Source: Sindora glabra (taxonomy: Eukaryota > Streptophyta > Magnoliopsida > Fabales > Fabaceae). From it: a stretch of DNA of 64,000 nt. Under the pieces are notes generated by a model, which ran no database searches, was not told where the DNA came from, and saw nothing but the letters and a program-made list of their open reading frames with translations. The stretch is taken from NCBI GenBank assembly GCA_020226215.1, contig CM035229.1, positions 79,749,343-79,813,342 of the forward strand, given 5' to 3'. The translations under genes were made by a program, and so were the position numbers. Shown one piece after another: positions 39,790-50,365 of this stretch. Position 1 is the first letter of the stretch. Every line of letters begins with the position of its first letter.

Positions 39790-42316
39790 ATCAAATAGAA
39801 CATACCTAAAGACTAGTATTAAGAGATTTTTCTTCACCTTCCTCATCAAGATGTGCTTCATCATCTCTCTTGCCAAGATATGCTTCATCTGAAGTAGCAT
39901 CATCTTCCAATCCTTCAATCTCCTTATCTTCTTCACTCATTTCCCTTAATTCAACCTTTCCTGCTCTTCTTCTTCTTGAATAATATGCATCTTAACTTTC
40001 TTTTTCTCTTTTGTCACTATTGGAATTGATTGGTTTGAGTGGAAATGGATGTTTTCGTAATATGAGTAGATTCTTCAACTCCTGAAGCTAAAGTTACATC
40101 ACCCTAAGTTAAATCATCATCTTCAAATACAAGATCAATTGCTACATCAAGTTCTTCTTCTAATTTGCCAAGTATCCACTCATTGCAATTATCAATTTCT
40201 TTAAATGACATTGAATCAACAAAATCACATTGATTGACTCCTTGCATTAAAGCCCAATTATACTTGATATAAATTAAGTCATTTAATTTTGATTGAGTAA
40301 GGTTATTCCTCTTTTTTATATAGAGATTTTCAAACATACTCTAATTTCTTTCACATTCAAAAGTACTACAAATGAGGCTAAGAACTTTAATAGTAAATAG
40401 CCTCAAATTAGGAGTCAAATGACTATTAATAGCCCACCAACCAACCGATACCCTAAGTTTTCTATTTCTAATAGCCAAATGAGTCCTAAAAGTACCTAAA
40501 GCATTTATGTATTTTGATAACTCCTTACAAATTTTATCTTAAATTGCAATATCACAAATTAACCATTGGATGCAATGAATTAAACCAAAATTCATCTCTT
40601 TATCATTATCAATACTAGGATTATCATAAATAAACTCAGGGGTTAAGAAGTATCAGCAACATGTAAAGGCTAGTAGAGCTATACTTCCTATCTTTTGTCA
40701 ATAATTTTGAAAATCTTCTTATATTTATCTTTATTTTATCGAAGGCCTTGACAATAGCTTTGTTTGCCCTATCCATAACTTCATATATGTATCCCATTGG
40801 AGATTTCGTCTCACTATTAATCAACCTAAGTACTTTAATTATTGGAGCACCCACTTTAAGAGAATAATAAATATTGTTCCAAAATAAAGTACTTTGCACA
40901 ATTAAAGTTATTCTTTTGCTTCCTTCATCTTTTGCTCATTTACTATTATTCTACTTATTTAAACTAAACATCTTTCTCAAATTGGCTAATTAGTTATGCA
41001 TACTAGAAAGTGTGATTATAGTAGTAGTAAATCTAGTTTTTGCTGGCCTAAGTAACTTTTTTCTTTGGTGAATTTTCTCATCATGTTCAACATCCCAGCA
41101 TGGTTATAAATATAATCGCTAACTATTATAACCTTTTTCAATGTTTAAGTCAAAAGTAGAATCTTCCATATGTCCTCCAAAATTAAGTTCAAGCAAGGAA
41201 CAACACATAAAGTCCAATACAAATTTGGATATTCCAACAATTTTCCTATTAAAGGTAAAGGAGGAAAGCAAGTTAAAATCTAATAGTTTGTTAAAGGAAG
41301 AAAAAGTTATTCAAGAAGATAGTAACAAAATTATTACAAATCAAAATATTGTTTAAAGCACTATTAGTAACAACTAGAACAACATTGGATGGTTTAATCT
41401 TCTTCACAAATTTATTAAGTAATTCAAACATTTTTGCTCCACTCTTTACATAAGATAAAGCATTAACAATTTCAATGAAGATAAAATATTTGGACTATTC
41501 ACTAAGAAATTAATTAATGTTCTCTCTCTTCTATTTGTTTAACCATTTGCTATAATAAAACATTCTTTTTTTGCCCATACCTCTATATTCTTTTAACAAT
41601 AATTTTTTATACTCCAACTCCTTCTTAAACAAAGGAAGTGTTACTTCATGGTAGGTGGATGGTTTCATGTTTGCACTATATTGTCTAATACTTTGAATGA
41701 AAATTATAAAACTATCATAATTAGCAACATTAAAAGGAATCATTAGATCATACATCCACCTTACGAATAGTTAGCAAGTTTCTTTCCTTTTCTCCTTTTT
41801 ATATGTATCAAGTATTGTTATTTTTCTTGACCTAAATTTTTTTTTTTTGCACAACCCCTTCCTAATTTAGAGTGAAATAAGCATCTATTACCACTTTTGA
41901 CTTTGGAATAGGTACTTCACTATTTCTTTTTTGAAAGCATGTTATTACTTATGCATTACTTGAACTTTTCTTTTAGTACCATTGTTACCTCCAATTAGAA
42001 TTGGTTCAAGGTTATCCTCTTTTTCATCTTCCATTATATCAATATTTTCTTAATTAAGAAAATAACTGGTCAAGTTCCTTCGATCTTTCAATGACCTTCT
42101 CTCACTAATATGCTTTCTAATCTCCCCTCTCATATGTTCTAGACAACTTTGGCATGCTATTGTATTCCTACAACCTTCGGCTAAATGTTATTTGACTCAT
42201 GTAATACCTTCATTTGTCATTTTACCACAAAAATCACATGTCATAAGATTTTTAGTTTTAGAATCGGCTAATGAACAATATATCCAAGTTAGATCCTTAC
42301 TTGTCTTACTAGCCAT
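39790..42316 (-). pseudogene. hAT transposase remnant, BED/DUF659 class
   Basis: The domain order of a plant hAT protein of the BED-DUF659-dimerisation type is readable on the minus strand from ATG 42316 (MASKTSKDLTW). A BED finger lies at 42185-42260, with CDFCGKMTNEGIT, then two stops replacing conserved residues, then HLAEGCRNT. DUF659 lies at 41531-41755 (VANYDSFIIFIQSI, STYHEVTLPLFKKELEY). A core segment lies at 40636-40899 (APIIKVLRLINSETKSPMGY, then IYEVMDRA). The dimerisation tail lies at 40104-40365 with CERN, a stop in place of Trp (40341-40343), then SMFENLYIKKRN. The acidic C-terminal tail continues to about 39790 past another Trp-to-stop (40104-40106). The roughly 2.5 kb span is near full length. 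At least four in-frame stops plus frameshifts rule out activity. Confidence 0.85.
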
Positions 42317-42357
42317 TTAAGACAAAAGAGTGAACCTAATATGAAAAAATTTTGTAT

Positions 42358-42477
42358 AAGCAAATAACAAACGCCAAATAGTAAATAATAAAAAAATAAC
42401 AAATAGTAAACAGTAAACATTAAATAGCAAATAGCAAATAGTAAACAACAAATAAACAACAAATAGCAAATAGCAGA
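42358..42477. repeat. Short-period tandem repeat (CAAATAG/TAAACAA-like heptamers)
   Basis: About 120 bp of imperfect 7-14 bp units (caaatag, taaacag, aaacaac) lies just upstream of the hAT ATG at 42316. Translated in reverse it gives artefactual YLLF-rich open frames, which I discount. Confidence 0.8.
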
Positions 42478-43156
42478 CTTCATAATTCATATTAAGAAAA
42501 AATTTCATAAAGATTAGATGTATAAAAAATAATATTTCACTAATTTTTTTCACAAAAATGATTATGAAAAATTAAGTGAATTTAATCTTAGGCTTTCTTT
42601 CTTAGATAACATATGATTTTATGAACATTTTAATGATAGGTAAAAAAAAAAGCAAAACATAAAAATAAAGTAGCTAACTCCAAAGAATACAAAAAATAAA
42701 ATTAAAGTATTTAAATTAAAATAGAAGCATGAAAAAGTTCAAAATGAAGAACTACAATCATAGACAAAATAAAAAGGAGAATCATTTATCTGCTCATTAG
42801 AGTAAGAAGAATGAAAAAAATTAAAGAAAATGGCTTTTGCAAATAGTATAGTACGTAGTAAAAAATGAAGAAAAAAGAGAGCAGCAAGGTCACTAGAGAA
42901 TTGTCCAAATATCGGAGTGCCATACACTTACTAGAAATATTATAAATCATTAGCCACTATGCTTTTAACATTAGAAGTTTAGTTACACGTAAAGAAGGAA
43001 GCCGCCACTACACACAAGTTTGCAATTGTGTCTGGTTAGCGATAGCGTTAGGGTTTTTATTTTGGGTAGAATGAAATGGCACAATTACTTGGCACCTTGA
43101 AATGGCACACATGGCGCACATAGTGCACACTATAATGGTGCCAAATCATTATCACA
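42478..43156. other. Region between hAT remnant and CACTA block
   Basis: AT-rich to about 42960, then more balanced. A CACTAC start at 43006 could be the left CACTA terminus of the following element, but the sequence after it (ACACAAGTTTG) is only weakly like the right terminus near 50107, so I do not assign it. Confidence 0.3.
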
Positions 43157-43179
43157 ATGCCATGGTGGTTGCATGGCAT
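43157..43179. repeat. Perfect 8-bp inverted repeat (hairpin)
   Basis: The sequence atgccatg is followed after a 7-bp loop by catggcat. The surrounding 43080-43180 repeats ggcac/tggcac words, which fits a structured subterminal region of a transposon. Confidence 0.6.
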
Positions 43180-43232
43180 AACTACTCCTGGGGATGTGTA
43201 ATGTGCAATAACACTTTTCATAACTATAATCC

Positions 43233-43310
43233 CACGTAAGTTTTAGGGCCTTCTTTTTAAGGTTATAGAAGAGGGAACCTTGAAAAGAAGGTTTTGAGAC
43301 TTACGTAAGA
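43233..43310. repeat. Imperfect palindrome, arms of ~32 bp
   Basis: The left arm, from cacgtaag through ccttctttttaaggtt, pairs with the right arm aaccttgaaaagaaggtttt through gacttacgtaag around a loop of about 8-10 bp, with a few mismatches. It could be a subterminal structure of the CACTA element that occupies the region to the right. Confidence 0.65.
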
Positions 43311-43739
43311 CTTTTATTTTGATGGACCTTACCAATGAAAGTTTCACATGGCATAAATTTGTAGATTTCATAGTATGATTTTAATGGACTCATTAATTTT
43401 ATTGAATTTTATAATCTTTAGATGGTCTATCTTTTTTAAAGAAACTTGTCTTACATGCTTTATTGTATGACGAACAATATAGTCTAAAAGTGGTAGCTTA
43501 TTATTTGAAGCTAGTTTTTAGATGCCTAACTTCTAGAAATATCATGTTGAAGTATCAAACCTATTGCCTAATTTGGACTTGTTAAAGACTTAGTAACTTA
43601 TAATAAATAAAAATAATATTAAATTAGTATTATTTGCAATATTAATTACATGAGATATATACATGAAAAATCCTAATCTACATGTATTAAATATAACCTA
43701 ACTTAAGATAAAGACTTTATATCATCGTATTGAATTTAT

Positions 43740-44340
43740 TCTTTATCATCATTAGTTATTTTTTCATCATCTTCCTTTTTTTCATCTTTTTTGTTTTTCT
43801 TATCCTCTTAAGCTTCTTTTTCATCATCAAAGTTATCTAAGTCATCACGTATAATATATCCAATCAGGATAATTTTAAGATATCCTAAGGCATCTCTTAA
43901 TGAATGGATCTCTTTTATTCTCAATGTGTGTTGGCAATTAAGTACATTGCTTACCATCTTGTAAGGTAACTATGACATTATTTATTGATGGAGCATTAGT
44001 GACATTCCTTGCTTTGGTTTTAATAACAATTAACTAATCATTGTGATCTCTTCCATGACTTAGATGTAGAGTGTAATACACTTGCATAACTTGTTAAATG
44101 AAGATGAAAGGATTGAACTTGTTATAGTGCCAAGCACTTAAATTTTAACAATATCATATTGTTCATGCAATTATATTGCCTTGTTAAAAGTATGGACAAA
44201 CCATTGATAATTGAACAACACTACCTTCTTTATTGGCAATCTACCATAATCTAACTCAATAACCTCTTATAGTTTTTCATAATAATTATTTTTTGAGTAT
44301 TTATCACTAGATCCTTTAATGTGCACAATAAAATTAAATG
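43740..44340 (-). pseudogene. DUF4216-like C-terminal domain of CACTA transposase, copy C
   Basis: On the minus strand, 44320-44220 gives NNYYEKLxEVIELDYGRLP then KKVVLFNYQWF, which fits the YYG..EIIELdY...vvLFkC.WfD pattern of DUF4216. Near 44050-44110 a segment like FNKLCKCITLYI corresponds to the family's PFILASQAQQVYYV region. Frameshifts and stops separate the pieces. Copy D lacks this domain because its duplicated segment begins upstream of it. Confidence 0.65.
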
Positions 44341-44687
44341 TGTAATTATGCTCACTTTATTATTTAGTGTGAAGTTTATAACCATTCATAAAATATATAA
44401 GCCAGTGCACACTTTTTTCATCAGGCCTTATACTATGTTAAGTATTTTTTTTATTAGTGACTACATTCTTTGCAGTTAGAACCTAATTAGGAAATAAATT
44501 TGCATTGTTTATGTCAATAAAACCCATATCTAAGATGAGTAAAACTCTAATTGAATAGAATATGACTTAACTTACATAATTTCAAGCTATGTGAGGAATT
44601 CATTTTTAATGTGCGTGTTCATGCATTTGTTGATTATGGTTAAGAACAAATTTTGTAACATCTATTTAAATAAGCTATAACAACTCA

Positions 44688-45132
44688 CGCTTTATGTTAA
44701 TTCTTATAAAAAAATTTGTAAATTATATCATGACATTAATTGACACTCACTTCATACTTGGTTGCACCTCATAATAGTTTTGCAATGCATATGTTATAGC
44801 CACGCAATACTTTTAGTTTACTAAATATTAACATTTACATTCCCTTGTTAGATGACAAGGATAATTAAAGATAGAAAAAACATCTTCACCATCGACATTT
44901 TTAAGAATCCTAGTCCTCATATATTGCATATGAGATTTAAAAAAATATGAATAAAAAGTGGATATCTCCTGAGTGATATATGCTTCACAAATGAACCCTT
45001 CCACATAAGCCCTGTTTTTCACCTTTTTCTTTAATATGTGAAGGAATCAAATGATTAACAAGATAAATTAATTGCCACCAATTTAGATAAATAATTAAAT
45101 TAATTACTTAATTAATTAATTTACCTCTCAAA
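44688..45132 (-). pseudogene. DUF4218 C-terminal part, CACTA copy C
   Basis: The frame at 44828-45022 reads KNRAYVEGFICEAYITQE then ISTFYSYFF, matching the DUF4218 signature KNRARPEGSIAEGY...E.lTFCsrYl. It is followed near 44770 by a segment like YALQNYDEVQVYV of copy D, the family's VLFNcdEVqpYv. The pseudogene is cut at 45133 by the insertion and resumes at 46760. Confidence 0.75.
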
Positions 45133-46760
45133 CGAAGATAGGATTTTAATTACATTGCCGTTATGCATCAAAATTAGATTAAAAACTAGTTTCTTATAAA
45201 ATAATGAAATAAAGTGGTATAACTAAGTCATTCCCTTAGTGATCCCTTGATATTATCTTTTACTATGAATTATTAATAGTATGCAAATATAAAATATACA
45301 ACAAAATGTAAAAGACAAATATTAAACTAGAATGCAATATATGCAAATAGAATGAATGCACTATATTGACAATATATGCAGAATGTTGTATATTGTATGT
45401 AGAATTATGCAGTAATAAAATGCAAAACAAAAATGGGGGGTTTATGTTTTTAAATTGAATTAAACATTTTAAACAAAATAAAAATGTAGAGTAAACAACA
45501 AGAAAGAAAATTAATATAATAAATTAGTTAATTTAAAGATTTGAGAGTTCTAGTTTGGATTAATCATGGACTAATTAGGATTTAACTTTTCTAATTAATT
45601 ATTCAACCTTGAATTACCTAGAATCCCTACAATAATTTATGAATCTTACACTAAATAATCATATAAGATTTGATCAATTAAGATTAGTTAAATTAAACAA
45701 TCACTATAATTCCTAAGTTAAATCAAAATTGATTTAATGATATAATTTAATTGAATTGAAAAATTAAATTAGAAATATCCAAATTAATCCTTTAACTTTC
45801 TACCTTCATGTATAAAATTATGATTTATCAACTATAATTTGATATTAAAATAGCAAAGGATTAAAAATTATAAAGATGAATATTAATTATATCAAATCAA
45901 TATCCAATACAAGTAATTTTAAGAAATCAACACGAGTAAATAATGAAAAAAATTAGTTAAAAAAATTAACATTACAAATCATGATCTCATAATCTAGGTG
46001 GAAGAAAGCCTTAAACTTCTTGAATCAATCATGAATTTAAGCTTTTATTGATGAAGAATAAAAGAAAGAAAAAAAAGAGAAAAGTTATGTTGCTGAATAT
46101 TTAAAGTCTCGTAATGTCTAATGAGTTCTCTTCTTTTATTTGACCTAATTAACCTAAAACCTTACTAAACTTAGATTGTATGTTTTTTAGGATTACAATA
46201 TTAAGGCCTTCTTAATTTTTAAAAGCCTAGACCTTTTTTTTACAAGGCAAATATTTCCGACAATTACATTAGTAAGTTCTTGTAGATTTGGTTTCTAACT
46301 AGTTTAAGACTACTAAAATAAGGTAATTTGGATAATCTATAAATATCAAAGTTGTAAGCTTGTATCTTATGGAAATTTTTTCATGTTAATTTGAACTCTA
46401 TAGCTTTAAATATGACCTAAAAATCGAGGCGAGCTCAATTAAGATAGAGACACAACTTCAACTTCTCAGTCTTATATGACCTCCAGAATATCTGAACAGG
46501 GTTTGAGCTAAAACATAAAAGTTGTAGATCTCTTTAAGCTTTTTAACAATATAAAGATTGCCTTAATCTAATCTAGAGCTCAAGATATAGCTGAAAAATA
46601 AAAATAGTGTCAAAATCTAACATTAATTTAATAAATTTAGAATATTATAAAATCAACTCTAAATTATAAAATAAAGTCAATTTTATAAAATTAAGTATAT
46701 GTAACCCATTAAGAGATATGAAATAGAAGAAAATAATATAATAAATATTTTTCTTATTAG
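45133..46760. mobile_element. ~1.6 kb insertion interrupting CACTA copy C (type unknown)
   Basis: Comparison with copy D shows it. Copy D runs from ttacctctcaaa to ggcttcttgttaaaac within about 40 bp (50808-50860), while copy C has ttacctctcaaa at 45121-45132 and the matching ggctttttacc at about 46760. The inserted DNA is AT-rich with no transposase motif. The part at 46380-46600 (containing cagggtttgagctaaaac and agttgtagatctcttt) resembles non-coding sequence common in plant retroelements. No clear terminal repeat or target duplication was found, and about 25 bp of the parent sequence differs at the junction. Confidence 0.65.
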
Positions 46761-48950
46761 GCTTTTTACCAAAGCTTTGTATGGCAAGTGTACTAGAAGA
46801 TGCTTTAGTGAATTAAAAAAGATTGGAGGAAATATTCAATCTAACTTGTAAATTATAATATGACTATTTTGTTTCATTTGCAATAATTATTCTTCTTGTA
46901 AGATGCTTGAGCACAAGTCTTTGAAAAGTAAACTTAACTCAATTATCGCATTCTAAATAGGTTCTGGTAACACCTTAAAAATAATAGGAAATAATTGTTC
47001 TATGAATACATGATAATCATGGTTCTTTATTCCAATCTTCTTACATTTTTATTGATGGATACATTTAACTAAGTTTAAAGCACAATTATTTGAAAGTTTT
47101 AAGTTTTTTATCCACTCAAGCACTTTTCTTTTCTATTCCATATTCAATGTATATTATGCTTTAGATTTAAATGTCTTCTCCTCTCATTACCTTGTTAAAC
47201 TAGCTTAAGTACCTTATGACTACATAACTCAGCTAAATTCATTATAACTTTTGCATTATCCTTCATTTTACTATTTACATTCATCATTTTGTTAAACATA
47301 TTGTTGAATATAATTTTCTCAATATGCATAACATCCAAGTTATGATGAATGAGGTTTGTTTGCCAGTAGGATAGCTTCTAAAAATCTTTTACTTTATCTA
47401 ATTATAGGAAATTTTGCACTTTTTAAATCATATCACATGCCTTTCATCAATAACTTTTGGTATATATATAACCCCTTTTTTAAATGTCTTCACCATTAAT
47501 TATTAAAGGTGAACATGGTTTGTCTACCTTGCCTTTCTTGAAAGCATATTGGTTCTTCTTAAGTGAGTAATCTTAAGGTAACTTACATCTATGTCAATCA
47601 AAGAATGAAGCTTTTCAATCATATTTTAATGTGGATATTTTAGAAAACTCCGTACAAATGGAGGCATGTTAACTCCCTATATGTTTACTATCTAGACAAC
47701 ATATCATATGCAAGAAAATAATTGATAATCCATGATAGTGTAGCCTGTAAAGCAAAATTTTATTTTAAAGATATATCATATATATATAACCATTTTCTCA
47801 TAATATTTTTAGTTTGTGCATTAATGGTTACAAGTAGACATTAATCTTAACCTATGGATTACTAGGAAATGAGATAATCGAAGTGAGGAACATGCATTTT
47901 TGTTTCATACACATCTATAAAGAGAAATCGTAGAGGGTTACAATCACAAGCTAACATAAATAAATTTGTCCAAATTGTCTATAAGGAGTGAAGCCATTTG
48001 TACACAAACCTAATCTCATATTTCTAAAATCATTGGAAAATTAAAAATCGATGTGGTTAAAGTATTTTCATGCTTCTTTATCTGATGAGTGAGCTAAAAC
48101 TCCTTGCTCATAATGGTTTTCATGATACCATCTTATTAAGTTAGAAGTTAACTCTAATGCATAAAACCTTTAAAGTCTAGAAGTAAGGGGAAAGTACTAT
48201 AATTTTTTATTGGAAATCTCTTTTTATTGCCCTCAACTAGATTTTTAGGATATGTAATGAAGATGATGATGAAAAACATAATCTTTTTCATCTGCAGATT
48301 ATTTGTAATAAAGCATATAAGCATTAAGATAATAATTTATCTCCTTATACTTAAAGCTTAATTTGGAAAGCAGATTCTTTATTTTGTAAAATTTTTTAAG
48401 AATTTAGTTCCCTTCGAGCATGTATTCTTTTATTAACTGACATATTTCATTATAGTATCACTCCAAAATATTGTAGTATGATTTTATTTTAAGTAGCCTA
48501 ACTATAAAGGATAATAAAATATGGTTACTATAACCTTAATACAAAAGTTATTGTGCATTTATCAACATATTATAAAACCTTTGAGCATTAGACTTAGGAG
48601 ATTCATTTATATTTTGATCAAACTTTCCTTTAAAATTTATGTATTCAAGCCTCATATTTGTCACTTAGTTCTTCAAACCTCCTACTTATTGCTTTCTATT
48701 CTCGCATGTTAGGTCCAATTTCAAATTAAGGCATTTGATCTTTGTGGGATATTCACCACTAATAATTAGGTTTAAATCCTATTTTATAAAAATGCTCAAC
48801 CATAATATCAAAAATAAACATCTTCTTATCTTCAAAATTAGCATTTAAACATATAATCTTAAGTTTTTTTTTTTTTTAAAATGTCTATTATACAAACATG
48901 TGCAATGAACTTGTTCATATTATTGATGAATTCAATTATTATTCCTAACT
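46761..48950 (-). pseudogene. CACTA transposase core (tnp2 and N-terminal DUF4218), copy C
   Basis: On the minus strand, from right to left, 48130-47930 gives HYEQGVLAHSSDKEA, a stop (48068-48070) in place of Trp, KYFNHIDF, then FRNMRLGLCTNGFTPYRQFG. This is the tnp2 (Transposase_21) signature RNVRLGL.tDGFnP. At 47920-47830 it gives MCMKQKCMFLTSIISFPSNP, matching the family MCMK..fmfLt.lipGPk.P. At 47050-46925 it gives KNHDYHVFIEQLFPIIF then KVLPEPI, the DUF4218 start (KSHDCHvlmQqLLPva). Many frameshifts and stops are present. A TNPD-like protein of this family would be about 1000 residues. Copy D (50366-53050) carries the same order. Confidence 0.8.
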
Positions 48951-49780
48951 AATTAGAATCTATCTTATTTTACATTCACCTCCTATGTTCAAGCAAATCT
49001 ATATTTATTCTACATCACACACAAGTACACACACACACACACACACATATCATCTAACAATTCATCAACTACTCTTCAAATAAAGCTATGTTGCACTAAA
49101 TGAGTGAAGTACAATTTTAAAATACTAAAGTTTCAACCATTATAATTCTTGCTTTACAATTAAATATTATCTATATATCTCTTTATCTGAGAATAAATTA
49201 ATTATAATATTAACAAAATCAATGCAAAATGAAAATTAAAAATCAATGTAAATATTATAATATCTTAATCAACTCTAAATTATCATATTCAAATTGAATT
49301 AAAATAGAACAAGCCTTAATTTCCTTTTGTTAAACCTAAAATAATCAAATTGACAAATTAAACTCATTTAAATTAAATCAAAATAGAACAAATCCTAATT
49401 TCCTTTCATTAAATCCTAAATAATCAAATTGACAAATTAAACTTATATTCAAAGTTCTAAAACATTTCAATACTTTAATAATGTGTAAAAAGCATAAGAT
49501 AAATATTAATTATTAGAAAATTCAAAGAAATTTCTCATAAAATAATTAAATGAACCCCAATTATTATATTTAACATTTCACAAAAAAATAATCAATAAAA
49601 AGAGAAGTGGTATAACAAGAAAACTCGTAAAGGTGGCAGATGGTAATGGAAATGTTGAATGATGGCAAAAAACTTGACAACAATAGGAAATGTTAGGATT
49701 TTGCATCCTTGTAGAAATGAAAAGTGTTTGTCACAAACTAGATAGGAACAAACATTAATGATGGATTTAGCAGTGAAAAA
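48951..49780. other. Non-coding 5' part of CACTA copy C
   Basis: This aligns with 53000-53700 of copy D, including the atgttgcactaaat/atgttgcattata segment, the two aattaaaatagaac repeats at 49297 and 49377, and ttttgcatccttgtagaaat at about 49700. No coding motif was found. Confidence 0.55.
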
Positions 49781-50107
49781 ATTTGTCATTAATTTAAATT
49801 AATTAATATAATTCTGCTTAGTGATAGATTTATCGACAAATTATTATTACATAGCTAAATGTGTTACAAATTTTAAGAAAATTTTAAAATTTTCACCAAA
49901 ATATTTTTAAAAGTTTATTGTTAAATCCATCAATAAATAAAAAAATTAATTTTATTGCTAATTTCATTAATAAAATTTTTGCATTCTTTAACTGCAATCA
50001 TAAAAATTCTATCATTAAAATCAATTTTATTTTCATTCTTAAAATTAGAGATGAAAATTAATTTTATGATGCATTATCTATCATTAAATACTCAAATTCT
50101 TGTAGTA

Positions 50108-50365
50108 TAGAAATGTTATAATATTATATTTCAATTAATTTATATATTTATAAAAATATTATTAGATTAAAAAAGTTTTTATAAAAAAATTAGTAGTCAA
50201 TAATGATAAATAGTGATAAAAGGTGATCAATAGTAATAGTGGTAGTTTATAATAATTATCAGTAGAGGTTATCAATAGTAAATAGTTGCCAATGGAAGTC
50301 GTTGAGGATAAGTGGTGGTAACATGTAACATCCTTGACTTTTATAGTCTAAATTAAGAGTTTTAA
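50108..50365. repeat. Flanking repeat next to CACTA copy C (AT-rich block, gata-repeats, TGTAACATCC start)
   Basis: The order is an AT-rich block, a short minisatellite of gataaatagtgataaaagg-type units, then tgtaacatcc at 50324. The same order follows copy D at 54033-54300. After about 40 bp the TGTAACATCC sequence gives way, near 50365, to sequence matching the interior of a CACTA element (44688 onward), so this is the junction of the tandem duplication. Confidence 0.7.

Larger units (their letters stand above)
43740..50107 (-). mobile_element. CACTA (En/Spm) element, copy C, decayed, minus strand
   Basis: The right (5') terminus is near 50107, ending ATTCTTGTAGTA; the reverse complement begins TACTACAAGAAT where an intact element would read CACTACAAGAA. 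Subterminal repeats with gctaa/ttagt words lie at 49780-50080. The coding remnant is a tnp2 (Transposase_21), DUF4218 and DUF4216 series, described separately, interrupted by about 1.6 kb at 45133-46760. The 43740-43830 end is an acidic, Lys/Asp/Glu-rich tail on the minus strand. The left terminus was not located with confidence. A (CA)n tract lies at 49027-49047. Confidence 0.75.

Noticed and set aside
39742..39936. Separate 64-codon Lys/Met-rich protein
   Set aside because: It is an out-of-frame reading of the acidic C-terminal tail of the DUF659 hAT remnant.
42289..42553. YLLF-rich open frames suggesting a membrane peptide
   Set aside because: They are a translation of the short-period tandem repeat at 42358-42477 and shift smoothly between frames.
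43006..43020. CACTAC at 43006 as the left end of the CACTA element
   Set aside because: Beyond CACTACA it does not match the right terminus (CACTACAAGAATTTGAG type), and no 3-bp target duplication was found.
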